NCBI GenBank assembly: GCA_963627445.1
Contig: CAVGBM010000014.1
Span: 1-17,180 of the forward strand
DNA from: F23-B02 sp963627445
GTDB lineage: Bacteria; Bacillota; Clostridia; Oscillospirales; Oscillospiraceae
Direction of reading: 5' to 3'
DNA length: 17,180 nt
The position numbers were made by a program, and so were the translations under genes. The notes beneath the pieces were generated by a model. It was not told where the DNA came from, did no database searches, and worked only from the letters and a program-made list of their open reading frames with translations. Of the stretch, positions 1-7,539 are shown piece by piece; the stretch's first letter is position 1; each line of letters begins with the position of its first letter.

Positions 1-1250
1 GGCCGTTCTCGACCATGGGCTGGCCGGATAAGACCCCCGAGCTTGACTACTGGTACCCGACCTCGGTCATGGTGACCGGCTACGATATCATCTTCTTCTG
101 GGTCGCAAGAATGATATTCTCCGGCATGGAGCAGATGAAGCAGGAGCCGTTTAAGACCGTGTTCATCCACGGCCTTGTGCGCGACTCGCAGGGACGCAAG
201 ATGTCCAAGAGCCTCGGCAACGGCATCGATCCCCTGGAGATGGCGGAAAAGTACGGTGCCGACGCACTGCGCTTTAACCTCATCACCGGCAACAGCCCCG
301 GCAACGACATGCGCTTCTATGTTGAAAAGTGCGAGGCAATGCGCAATTTCTGCAATAAGATATGGAACGCATCCCGCTTTGTCATGATGAACCTCACCGT
401 TGAGGATAACCACCTGCCCGAAACGCTTGAGACCGAGGATAAGTGGATACTTTCAAAGCTCAATCAGGTCACTAAGGAAGTCTGCGATAACATGGACAGC
501 TTTGAGCTTGGCGTTGCCGCAGGCAAGATATACGACTTTATCTGGGACAGCTACTGCGACTGGTACATTGAGCTCACAAAGCCCCGCCTTAACGGCGACG
601 ATGAGGCGGCAAAGGAAAATGCGCAGAGAGTGTTGCTGTATGTCCTCACCGAGATACTCAAGCTTCTGCACCCGTTCATGCCGTTTATCACCGAGGAAAT
701 TTGGCAGGCGCTGCCGCACGAGGGCGAGGCACTTATGATAGCCGAGTACCCCAAGTACAAGGAAGAACTGCATTTCCCCGTGGACGAAGTGAACTTCGAG
801 ATGGTCATGGACGCTATAAAGGCCGTGCGTGCCCGCAGGTCGGAGATGAATGTGCCGCCGTCCAGAAAGAGCCACCTCATCATCGTGACCGATAAGGCCA
901 AGGCGTTTACAGACGGCGAGAAGTTTATCTGCAAGCTGGCTTACGCCTCCGCGATAAGCGTTACTGCCGAGCTTCCCGAGTCTACCGACGGCATGGTGTC
1001 CGTCATCACCGATAACGCCCGCATGTTCATGCCCATGGCTGAGCTCGTCGACCTTGAAAAGGAAAGAGCCCGCATGGAAAAGGAACTTGCAAACGCCTGC
1101 AAGCAGCTTGACGGACAGATAGCGAAGCTTTCAAACGAGAAGTTCGTTTCCAGAGCACCCGAGGCAGTTGTCAACACCGAGCGTGAGAAAAAGGCAAAGC
1201 TCGAGGCACTTATCGAAAATCTTGAGGAAAGCCTTAAAAATCTCAAGTAA
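1..1250 (+). CDS. valS: Valine--tRNA ligase, C-terminal part (5' end outside window)
   Basis: Class I aminoacyl-tRNA synthetase that charges tRNA-Val in the cytoplasm. The reading frame is open from the first bases (codons for PFST precede the Met at 15), so the true start lies upstream and only about the last 415 residues of a protein usually near 880 are present. Visible features are the conserved PFST-x-GWP segment, the catalytic KMSKS loop at bases 198-212 in the context GRKMSKSLGN, the alpha-helical anticodon-binding domain (roughly bases 400-870, with HPFMPFITEEIWQ), and a C-terminal Lys/Glu-rich coiled coil (about bases 1040-1247) typical of the ValRS tRNA-binding arm. The frame ends in TAA and is followed by a strong hairpin terminator. 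Specificity for valine rather than Ile or Leu is inferred from the GWP context and the C-terminal coiled coil. Confidence 0.96.
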   Translation, partial: PFSTMGWPDKTPELDYWYPTSVMVTGYDIIFFWVARMIFSGMEQMKQEPFKTVFIHGLVRDSQGRKMSKSLGNGIDPLEMAEKYGADALRFNLITGNSPGNDMRFYVEKCEAMRNFCNKIWNASRFVMMNLTVEDNHLPETLETEDKWILSKLNQVTKEVCDNMDSFELGVAAGKIYDFIWDSYCDWYIELTKPRLNGDDEAAKENAQRVLLYVLTEILKLLHPFMPFITEEIWQALPHEGEALMIAEYPKYKEELHFPVDEVNFEMVMDAIKAVRARRSEMNVPPSRKSHLIIVTDKAKAFTDGEKFICKLAYASAISVTAELPESTDGMVSVITDNARMFMPMAELVDLEKERARMEKELANACKQLDGQIAKLSNEKFVSRAPEAVVNTEREKKAKLEALIENLEESLKNLK

Positions 1251-1290
1251 GCTCGACCTGTTTTATTAAAATCCGCATATAAAAACTAAT

Positions 1291-1328
1291 AAACTGGTGT
1301 TGTGTATTTAGCACAACACCAGTTTTTT
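1291..1328 (+). terminator. Rho-independent terminator after valS
   Basis: A perfect 14-bp stem (1291-1304 pairing with 1312-1325) encloses a 7-nt loop, and a run of six T ends at 1328. It lies 40 bases past the valS stop. The spoIIAA start codon is only 15 bases beyond the T run, so this hairpin is also effectively the leader of the spoIIA operon. Confidence 0.9.
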
Positions 1329-1343
1329 GTTTGGGGTGAAAAA

Positions 1344-1670
1344 ATGAAAATATCAACACGATACGCAGACGGCAAGCTCTGCATAGCCCTACAGGGCGAG
1401 CTTGACCACCACAGCGCAAGACAGGCCATGAGAGGGATAGCCGAGGCGATAGACGCAACTCTGCCAAGGCAGGTGCTGCTTGACATGTCAAAGCTCAGCT
1501 TCATGGACTCGTCCGGTATAGCGGTCATATTAAAGGCCGACCGCAGACTAAAGGAAAACGGCGGCAGACTGTTCATCGACTGTCCGAAAAGCCAACCGCT
1601 AAAGGTGCTTGAGGCGGCGGGCGTTGACCGCGTGGTAGACATTATATGCAAAAGGGAGGTAACAACATGA
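1344..1670 (+). CDS. spoIIAA: Anti-sigma F factor antagonist (SpoIIAA)
   Basis: STAS-domain protein of 108 aa, the usual length for SpoIIAA. In its dephosphorylated form it binds SpoIIAB and frees sigma F in the forespore. The signature LSFMDSSGIAVIL places the phosphorylated serine at S57. The ATG at 1344 is chosen because it has a GGGGTG ribosome binding site about 5 bases upstream; an earlier in-frame start at 1302 would lie inside the valS terminator hairpin and lacks a ribosome binding site. It is first in a three-gene operon, and its TGA overlaps the spoIIAB ATG (ATGA). In well-studied Bacilli this operon is driven by sigma H, but no convincing sigma H -35/-10 pair is visible in 1251-1343. 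Confidence 0.95.
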   Translation: MKISTRYADGKLCIALQGELDHHSARQAMRGIAEAIDATLPRQVLLDMSKLSFMDSSGIAVILKADRRLKENGGRLFIDCPKSQPLKVLEAAGVDRVVDIICKREVTT

Positions 1671-2107
1671 CTATAACAAACTACATAAAGCTTGAATTTC
1701 CGAGCTACAGCGCAAACGAAAGCTTCGCAAGAGCGGCGGCAGCCGGCTTTGCAGCGCAGCTCGACCCGACGCTTGAGGAGCTGGGCGATATCAAGACCGC
1801 CGTTTCCGAGGCGGTCACAAACTGCATCGTCCATGCATACCCCGACAGCATCGGCAAGATAACCATGCGCCTGCGCATTCTTGACGGCGAAAAGCTTGAG
1901 ATAACCGTGCGCGACTGGGGCAGGGGCATACAGGACCTTGAAAAGGCGATGCAGCCCATGTACACCACCGGCGGAGAGGAGCGCAGCGGCATGGGCTTTA
2001 CCATCATGGAAAGCTTCATGGACAAGCTCAAGGTCAAGACCCATGTCCAAAAGGGCACGAGCGTCACCATGCTGCGCACGATAAAGCAGCGCCGAGGCCG
2101 CCGATGA
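1667..2107 (+). CDS. spoIIAB: Anti-sigma F factor / serine kinase (SpoIIAB)
   Basis: GHKL-type ATPase of 146 aa. It binds and inhibits sigma F and phosphorylates SpoIIAA, and is a cytoplasmic switch at the start of forespore gene expression. The Bergerat fold motifs are visible: an N box with E49 and N52 (SEAVTNCIVHAYP), the G1 box DWGRGI at 83-88, and the G2 region SGMGFTIM at 107-114. The ATG at 1667 is preferred over an in-frame ATG at 1646 because GGGAGGT lies 8 bases before it and because it gives the ATGA overlap with spoIIAA seen in other spoIIA operons. Its own TGA overlaps the sigF ATG, implying translational coupling and fixed stoichiometry. Confidence 0.95.
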   Translation: MTITNYIKLEFPSYSANESFARAAAAGFAAQLDPTLEELGDIKTAVSEAVTNCIVHAYPDSIGKITMRLRILDGEKLEITVRDWGRGIQDLEKAMQPMYTTGGEERSGMGFTIMESFMDKLKVKTHVQKGTSVTMLRTIKQRRGRR

Positions 2108-2820
2108 CCGAGCAGACAGTCGAAAATCTCCGCAAGGCCAAGAGCGGGGACAAGCAGGCGGCGGAAGCGCTCATCGAGGAAAACTCGGGGCTTATCTGGA
2201 GCGTTGCCCGCCGCTTTTTCGGCAGAGGCACGGAGCCTGACGACCTGTATCAACTCGGCTGCGTCGGCTTTTTAAAGGCGATAGAGGGCTTTGACGAGAG
2301 CTTCGGCACGCAGTTTTCGACCTACGCCGTGCCGAAGATATCCGGCGAGATACGGCGCTTTCTGCGTGATGACGGCGCAGTCAAGGTCAGCCGCAGCATA
2401 AAAGAGCAGGCGCAGCGCATCCGCTCGGTGCGTACCGAGCTTGAGCAGCGCTTCGGCCGTGAGCCTCAGCTTTCGGAGATAGCCGCCGAAATGGGGCTCA
2501 CGCCCGAGGAGATAGCCTTTGCCGAGACTGCGACAAATCCTGCCGAGAGCCTTCAGCGTGAAAACGGCGATGACGGCTTTACGCTCGAGCATGTGCTGAC
2601 AGACAGCTACGGCGAGGAGCGAATGATAGAGCAGGTGTCGCTGCGCTACGCAATAGAGCAGCTTCCCGAAAAGGAGAAAAAGGCGATATACCTGCGCTAT
2701 TTCCACGGCATGACGCAGGAGTCTGCATCCAGAGTGCTCGGCGTGTCGCAGGTGCAGGTGTCGCGACTCGAGCGACGGGCGGTCGATAAGCTTAGGGAAG
2801 TTCTTACAGACACTTGTTAA
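2104..2820 (+). CDS. sigF: RNA polymerase sporulation sigma factor F (SpoIIAC)
   Basis: Sigma-70 family protein of 238 aa, the first compartment-specific sigma factor of sporulation, acting in the forespore. Region 2 is clear (DDLYQLGCVGFLKAIEGFD at about 46-64, then FSTYAVPKISGEIRRFLRDD leading into 2.4). Region 3 follows at about 97-150. Region 4 ends in a helix-turn-helix (MTQESASRVLGVSQVQVSRLERRA, about 203-226). It is the third gene of spoIIA, and its start codon sits in an ATGA overlap with spoIIAB. Operon position separates it from the related sigG, which normally sits with spoIIGA/sigE. The stop codon overlaps the -35 element of the pcrA promoter and no terminator lies between, so readthrough into pcrA is possible. 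Confidence 0.94.
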   Translation: MTEQTVENLRKAKSGDKQAAEALIEENSGLIWSVARRFFGRGTEPDDLYQLGCVGFLKAIEGFDESFGTQFSTYAVPKISGEIRRFLRDDGAVKVSRSIKEQAQRIRSVRTELEQRFGREPQLSEIAAEMGLTPEEIAFAETATNPAESLQRENGDDGFTLEHVLTDSYGEERMIEQVSLRYAIEQLPEKEKKAIYLRYFHGMTQESASRVLGVSQVQVSRLERRAVDKLREVLTDTC

Positions 2821-2842
2821 ATCGCAAAATTCGTGCTAAAAT
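2814..2842 (+). promoter_or_regulatory. Sigma-A-type promoter of pcrA, extended -10
   Basis: A -35 TTGTTA (2814-2819) and a -10 TAAAAT (2837-2842) are separated by 17 bases, and TGC directly before the -10 makes an extended -10. The -35 overlaps the sigF stop codon. A start point 6-8 bases past the -10 would fall at about 2848-2851, right at the pcrA ATG. Confidence 0.65.
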
Positions 2843-2850
2843 ACTTGGCT

Positions 2851-5226
2851 ATGAGTTCGGATTTTGAAAAACGATATATTGACGCAAGACGCAAGCTGAT
2901 TGAGTCCGATTTTGCCTCTTTGAATCCCATGCAGAGAAAGGCTGTAATGGCGACCGAGGGGCCCCTGCTGATTTTAGCAGGCGCAGGCAGCGGCAAAACT
3001 ACGGTGCTCATAAACAGGATCGCAAATCTTCTTCGCTACGGCATCGCCGGTGACACAAACGAGCTTCCGGCAAACGCAAGCGAGGAGGATATCGAGATAA
3101 TGCTCAAGGGTGGGGACGAAGCAAGACGCATAGCGGCTCTCGACCCCGTTGAGCCGTGGCGTATCCTCGCCATAACCTTTACAAACAAGGCTGCTGACGA
3201 GCTTAAAGCGAGGCTTGAGCGCATGCTCGGCCCCGAGGCCAACGACATTTGGGCATCGACCTTCCACTCGGCCTGCGTGCGCATCCTGCGCCGTGACGCT
3301 GAGCGCTTGGGCTTCCCGACGAGCTTTACCATCTACGACACCTCTGACAGCCTGAGCTTAGTTAAGCGCATACTCAAGGACTTCGAGCTTGACGACAAGC
3401 GCTATCCGCCCCGCATGCTTCTTGGCGAGATAAGCCGCGCCAAAGACGCTCAGCTCTCGCCCGAGCAGCTTTATGCAAAAGCCAAGGCCATGGGCGATAT
3501 CCGCAAGGCGAAAATTGCGGAGATATACGCCGAATACTCGCGCCGCGCCTTTGCCGCCGGTGCCATGGATTTTGACGACCTTATCTATTACACGGTAAAG
3601 CTTTTAGAGGAGCACGACGATGTCTGCGAGTATTGGCAGCGCAGGTTCAGATATGTGCTCATCGACGAGTATCAGGACACCAACAAGCTTCAGTATCTGC
3701 TCGCTTCAAAGCTGGCGGGCGGCTGGGGCAATATCTGCGTCGTCGGCGACGATGACCAGAGTATCTATAAATTCCGTGGCGCAACTATCGAGAATATCCT
3801 CTCATTTGAGGACGAGTACAAGGGCTGCCGCGTCATCCGCCTTGAGCAGAACTACCGCAGCACGGCGCACATCCTCGAGGCCGCAAACGCAGTCATCCGC
3901 AACAATGTCGGCCGAAAGGGCAAGGAGCTCTGGACAAACGGCGACACTGGCGAGACTATCGAGCTTTATGTCGCCGATAACGAGCACGACGAAGCGCGCT
4001 ACGTTGCGTCGAAGATAATGGGCAACTACGGCAAGGGCGGCACTTGGAGCGACAATGCCGTGCTTTACCGCATGAATGCCCAGTCGCACCAGTTAGAGCA
4101 GGCCTTCAAGCGCAACGGCATACCGTATCGAATTTTCGGCGGCACGGGCTTCTTTGATAGAGCCGAGGTCAAGGACATGCTTGCCTACCTGTGCGTTATC
4201 GCATCGCCCAATGACGACCTGCGCCTGACGAGAATTATCAACAACCCGCCCCGCGGCATCGGTGACAGGAGCGTTGAGCTTGCAATGAGCATTGCAGCTC
4301 ATAACGAGACCTCGCTGTTTGAGGTCATAAAAAACGCGGACATGTATCCCGAGCTTAGCCGTGCAAGCACGAGGATGCGCATTTTTGCGAACATGATAAG
4401 CGAGCTTATCGAGGAGTCCAAGGAGCTTGCGCCCGACCTTCTGTACGATCAGCTGCTTGAAAAAACGGGCTATCTCCGACTTTTGGAGGAGAAGAACACC
4501 GTTGAGGACTCGGCGAGAGCCGAAAACGTCAAGGAGCTCAAAACGAGCATCATAAACTACAAGAGCGAGACGACCGAGCCTACGCTTGAGGGCTACCTTG
4601 CCGATGTTGCGCTGTACACCGATATGGACAACTACGACAATGACGCCGATTGCGTCGTCATGATGACGATGCACTCGGCCAAGGGTCTTGAGTTTACGAA
4701 TGTTTTCCTCGTCGGTGCCGAGGAGGGCATCTTCCCGGGCATAAAGGCGATAGGTGAGCCGGACGAGATGGAGGAGGAGCGCAGACTTTGCTATGTCGCG
4801 ATAACTAGAGCAAAGAAAAAGCTGTGCATTTCCTGCGCAAGACAGCGTATGCTCTTCGGCAAGACCACGGCAAACCGTGTGTCCCGTTTCATTGACGAGA
4901 TACCCGACGAGCACATCGAAAAGCGCAATATCCCGCGCGGATACGGCTATTCGGAAAAGTCGTCCGTTCAGCGTGAATATGTGCAAAGACCGAGCTATCA
5001 GACCAAGTCCAGACCAGTGTCCGCTCCCGTGCAGGCCGCGGCAAAGCAAGCTCCCGCACCGTCGTTTAAGGTAGGCGAGCGGGTAAGACACCGTGCCTTC
5101 GGTGACGGACAGATAACCAAAATGACCCCTATGGGCAACGATCAATTAATAGAAATTAGCTTTGACGGCGGCGTTACAAAGAAGCTGATGCTCCGTGCCG
5201 CTGCCTTACATATGGTGAAGATATAA
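2851..5226 (+). CDS. pcrA: ATP-dependent 3'-5' DNA helicase, PcrA/UvrD family
   Basis: Superfamily 1A helicase of 791 aa acting in DNA repair, removal of recombination intermediates and replication-transcription conflict. All helicase motifs are present: Walker A GAGSGKT (44-50), Ia ITFTNKAADELK (108-119), II DEYQD (272-276), III GDDDQSIYKFRGA (299-311), IV EQNYRS (332-337), V TMHSAKGLEF (606-615) and VI RRLCYVAITRAKKK (644-657). The C-terminus has the Tudor-like FKVGERVRHRAFGDGQI (from 739), which in PcrA contacts RNA polymerase and sets it apart from Rep. About 35 extra residues lie between motifs I and Ia (roughly 67-103). The ATG at 2851 is preferred over an in-frame GTG at 2833 because the GTG lies upstream of the predicted transcription start; neither has a clear ribosome binding site. 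The EamA permease gene follows after 3 bases. Confidence 0.95.
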   Translation: MSSDFEKRYIDARRKLIESDFASLNPMQRKAVMATEGPLLILAGAGSGKTTVLINRIANLLRYGIAGDTNELPANASEEDIEIMLKGGDEARRIAALDPVEPWRILAITFTNKAADELKARLERMLGPEANDIWASTFHSACVRILRRDAERLGFPTSFTIYDTSDSLSLVKRILKDFELDDKRYPPRMLLGEISRAKDAQLSPEQLYAKAKAMGDIRKAKIAEIYAEYSRRAFAAGAMDFDDLIYYTVKLLEEHDDVCEYWQRRFRYVLIDEYQDTNKLQYLLASKLAGGWGNICVVGDDDQSIYKFRGATIENILSFEDEYKGCRVIRLEQNYRSTAHILEAANAVIRNNVGRKGKELWTNGDTGETIELYVADNEHDEARYVASKIMGNYGKGGTWSDNAVLYRMNAQSHQLEQAFKRNGIPYRIFGGTGFFDRAEVKDMLAYLCVIASPNDDLRLTRIINNPPRGIGDRSVELAMSIAAHNETSLFEVIKNADMYPELSRASTRMRIFANMISELIEESKELAPDLLYDQLLEKTGYLRLLEEKNTVEDSARAENVKELKTSIINYKSETTEPTLEGYLADVALYTDMDNYDNDADCVVMMTMHSAKGLEFTNVFLVGAEEGIFPGIKAIGEPDEMEEERRLCYVAITRAKKKLCISCARQRMLFGKTTANRVSRFIDEIPDEHIEKRNIPRGYGYSEKSSVQREYVQRPSYQTKSRPVSAPVQAAAKQAPAPSFKVGERVRHRAFGDGQITKMTPMGNDQLIEISFDGGVTKKLMLRAAALHMVKI

Positions 5227-5229
5227 GCA

Positions 5230-6108
5230 ATGAAAAATTTAAATAAAGCAGTATTGGGAAGGTCGGCGCTCATCTGCACGACCCTCATTTGGGGCACATC
5301 CTTTGTTGTGCTCAAGTCTGCGCTTGACAGCATCACGCCATTGTGGGTGCTGTCTATCCGCTTTGGCGGCGCAGCGCTCATGATGCTAATTGCGTCTATC
5401 CCACTCCTAAAGAAGCTGGACAAGCAGTACCTCAAGGGCGGCGCAATAATGGGCGCTTGCCTTGCGGCAGCGTATACAGTTCAGACCTATGGCCTTATGT
5501 ACACGACCCCGGGCAAAAATGCCTTTTTGACGGCGACCTATTGTATACTCGTCCCGTTTTTGTACTGGCTCATTTTCGGCAAAAAGCCGGACAAATATAA
5601 TATCAGCGCAGCGCTCATCTGCCTTGTCGGCATGGGCTTTGTGTGCCTTAATAAAGACCTGAGCGTCAATAAGGGCGACCTTTTGACCGTGTGCTGCGGC
5701 CTGTTTTACGGCCTGCACATCATCGTGACCGGCCGCCATGTCGAGGGCAAAAGTCCGCTGCTGCTGACGATGATACAGTTTGCAGTGGCAGCCGTTTTAT
5801 GCCTTGTGTTTGCACTCATCTTTGAGCCGAAGCCGCAGAATATTCCCTCAAACTCCTGGTGGTCGATAGCATACCTGACCTTCATGTGCACCGGTGTGTG
5901 CTTTTTCCTGCAAACGGTCGGGCAGAAGTTCACGCCCCCGTCGGCTGTCGCCGTCATCATGACGCTTGAATCCGTTTTCGGCACGGCGCTCTCTATCGCC
6001 ATGGGGCAGGAGATGATGACCTTCAGCATCGGCCTCGGCTTTGTGCTGATATTCTGCGCAATTTTAATTTCCGAAACAAAACTGAGCTTTCTAAAGAAAA
6101 AACGCTGA
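5230..6108 (+). CDS. EamA/DMT-family permease
   Basis: Integral membrane protein of 292 aa from the drug/metabolite transporter superfamily, with two EamA repeats (about 12-140 and 150-285) and about ten hydrophobic segments. The N-terminal TLIWGTSFVVLKS (about 18-30) and the FLTATYCILVPFLYWLIFGKK segment in the first repeat are typical of the family. Members export or import small metabolites or amino acids; the substrate cannot be told from sequence. The gene starts 3 bases after pcrA, so it is probably cotranscribed. Its ribosome binding site is weak (GGTG within the pcrA 3' end), which suggests translational coupling. The TGA stop is inside the terminator hairpin that follows. Confidence 0.88.
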   Translation: MKNLNKAVLGRSALICTTLIWGTSFVVLKSALDSITPLWVLSIRFGGAALMMLIASIPLLKKLDKQYLKGGAIMGACLAAAYTVQTYGLMYTTPGKNAFLTATYCILVPFLYWLIFGKKPDKYNISAALICLVGMGFVCLNKDLSVNKGDLLTVCCGLFYGLHIIVTGRHVEGKSPLLLTMIQFAVAAVLCLVFALIFEPKPQNIPSNSWWSIAYLTFMCTGVCFFLQTVGQKFTPPSAVAVIMTLESVFGTALSIAMGQEMMTFSIGLGFVLIFCAILISETKLSFLKKKR

Positions 6109-6129
6109 TGTTTACCATCAGCGTTTTTG
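6097..6129. terminator. Bidirectional terminator between convergent genes
   Basis: An 8-bp GC-containing stem (6103-6110 with 6116-6123) and a 5-nt loop are flanked by an A run on the left and a T run on the right, so it works on either strand. It serves the EamA permease from the left and the symporter from the right. Confidence 0.9.
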
Positions 6130-6142
6130 TTATATTCTAATT

Positions 6143-7405
6143 TCAGACTTCGCTCTCAGCCTTGGTCTCGGCCTTGGCTGCAAGCTTTTTCTGGAGCCAA
6201 TCCTTGCCGTTGACATAGCGCTCAACGATGAAGGAAACAACATAGTCGCCTGCTGCGTTGACCATGGTCGCGGGAGGATCAACGAGGTTGCCCAGTGCAA
6301 GTGCAATGGGGAAAGCGACTGCGAGGTGGTCGGGGAAGAACAGCGAGCACAGAACGAGCTCGCCCGTGCCGCCGCCGCCGGGAATGCCGCTCATTGCGAC
6401 AGAGGAGAACACTGCAACGACGATAGCGAGGATTATCTGGCCGGGCTCTGCGTCGATGCCGAAGAAGCCGAACAGGAACAGCACCTTGACGATCGCGCTC
6501 ATTGCAGAGCCGTCCATGTGCATCGTTGCGCCCATCGGGAGCACGACATTGCTGACCTCACGGGAGATGCCGGTGTCCTCAGCAGCTTCCATGTTAGTGG
6601 GGATAGTCGCAACGGAGGAGCAGGTGCCGAAGGAAACCGCGGCAGGCTGGAACAGGTGCTGGAACATGACCTTGACAGCGCCCTTGCCGCCGCCGAAGCG
6701 TGCATAGATGGGGAAGAAGATGAACATGTAGACAAAGCAGACTACATAGTAGATAATGAGCGTTCTGCTGTACTGACCGATGAGGTCGGGGCCGTATGCG
6801 GAAACGAGGGAGGCAAAGAAGCCGAGGAAGCCGATAGGTGCGTAGTAGGTCACGATCTTCATCATGTTAAGGATGCTGTCGGTGACATCGGCGAGTATCT
6901 TTGCGGTAAGGGTCTCCTTGCCGCCGGATTTCTGCACGCCGAAGCCGAAGAGTATCGCAAAAACGATAAGGGGCAAAATTGCCTTGCGGCTAAGCAGTTC
7001 AAAGAAGTCGGACTTTGTAAAGAAGTTTACGATCATATCCGCAAAGCCGAGACCTGCGACCTCAACGCTGTCCTCAACGACCTTACCGCCTGAGATGGGG
7101 AAAATGAGGATGACTATGTACATGAAGACCGCTGCGATGGCTGCCGTCACGAGGAAGGTGCCGACCGTTACGCCCATGAGCTTACCGGCGCGCTTTGCGC
7201 CTGCCGCGTTAGCGATAGCGGAGGATATCGAGAAGAACACCAGCGGGACGACGATGCAGAACATGAGGTTGATAAACACCGTGCCCAGCGGCTCAAGCTT
7301 AGTGCCAAGCTCGGGAGCGAACGCGCCGATGAGGCAGCCGCAGACTATACCGAGCAGCATAAAGATTATAAAACCGTATGATTTAAAGAAAGATTTTTTT
7401 GCCAT
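6143..7405 (-). CDS. Dicarboxylate/amino acid:cation symporter, probably neutral amino acid
   Basis: Membrane transporter of 420 aa in the DAACS/SDF family (GltP, DctA, SstT, eukaryotic EAAT/ASCT), coupling solute uptake to Na+ or H+. Family landmarks are the HP1 loop CSSVATIPTNM, the TM7 motif MHMDGSAM, the HP2 loop SGIPGGGGTGE, and a TM8 segment D376-P-P-A379-T380-M-V-N383-x-x-G386-D387. In the glutamate/aspartate members the position of A379 is the arginine that binds the side-chain carboxylate (R397 of GltPh). Here it is alanine while the amino-group-binding aspartate is kept, so I infer a neutral rather than acidic amino acid substrate. The start at 7405 has AGGGAG upstream and gives MAKKSF; an upstream in-frame extension to 7489 would lie beyond the promoter. 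It is divergent from an AraC regulator. Confidence 0.9.
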   Translation of the reverse strand: MAKKSFFKSYGFIIFMLLGIVCGCLIGAFAPELGTKLEPLGTVFINLMFCIVVPLVFFSISSAIANAAGAKRAGKLMGVTVGTFLVTAAIAAVFMYIVILIFPISGGKVVEDSVEVAGLGFADMIVNFFTKSDFFELLSRKAILPLIVFAILFGFGVQKSGGKETLTAKILADVTDSILNMMKIVTYYAPIGFLGFFASLVSAYGPDLIGQYSRTLIIYYVVCFVYMFIFFPIYARFGGGKGAVKVMFQHLFQPAAVSFGTCSSVATIPTNMEAAEDTGISREVSNVVLPMGATMHMDGSAMSAIVKVLFLFGFFGIDAEPGQIILAIVVAVFSSVAMSGIPGGGGTGELVLCSLFFPDHLAVAFPIALALGNLVDPPATMVNAAGDYVVSFIVERYVNGKDWLQKKLAAKAETKAESEV

Positions 7406-7438
7406 GATCAATTCTCCCTGAAAATTTACTGTGATAGC

Positions 7439-7467
7439 ATTATATTCTGATAAAATTACAATGTAAA
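7439..7467 (-). promoter_or_regulatory. Sigma-A-type promoter of the symporter gene
   Basis: Read on the minus strand: -35 TTTACA (7467-7462), a 17-base spacer, and a consensus -10 TATAAT (7444-7439). The start point would be near 7432, giving a leader of about 27 bases to the ATG at 7405. Confidence 0.75.
7456..7466. promoter_or_regulatory. 11-bp palindrome, candidate operator
   Basis: TTACA-A-TGTAA is a perfect palindrome around one central base. It overlaps the -35 element of the symporter promoter and lies 15 bases before the -35 of the divergent AraC gene, a natural place for shared regulation. Binding by the neighbouring AraC protein is inference. Confidence 0.35.
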
Positions 7468-7480
7468 TTGAATATCGTGC

Positions 7481-7509
7481 TTGAAACATTGCAATTTGTG
7501 CGGTATACT
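7481..7509 (+). promoter_or_regulatory. Sigma-A-type promoter of the AraC-family regulator
   Basis: A -35 TTGAAA (7481-7486), 17 bases, and a -10 TATACT (7504-7509). The start point would be near 7516, about 24 bases before the ATG at 7540. This argues against the in-frame ATG at 7468, which lies upstream of the promoter. Confidence 0.75.
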
Positions 7510-7539
7510 TTCTTAAAAAGACACAACGGAGACAAAAAG

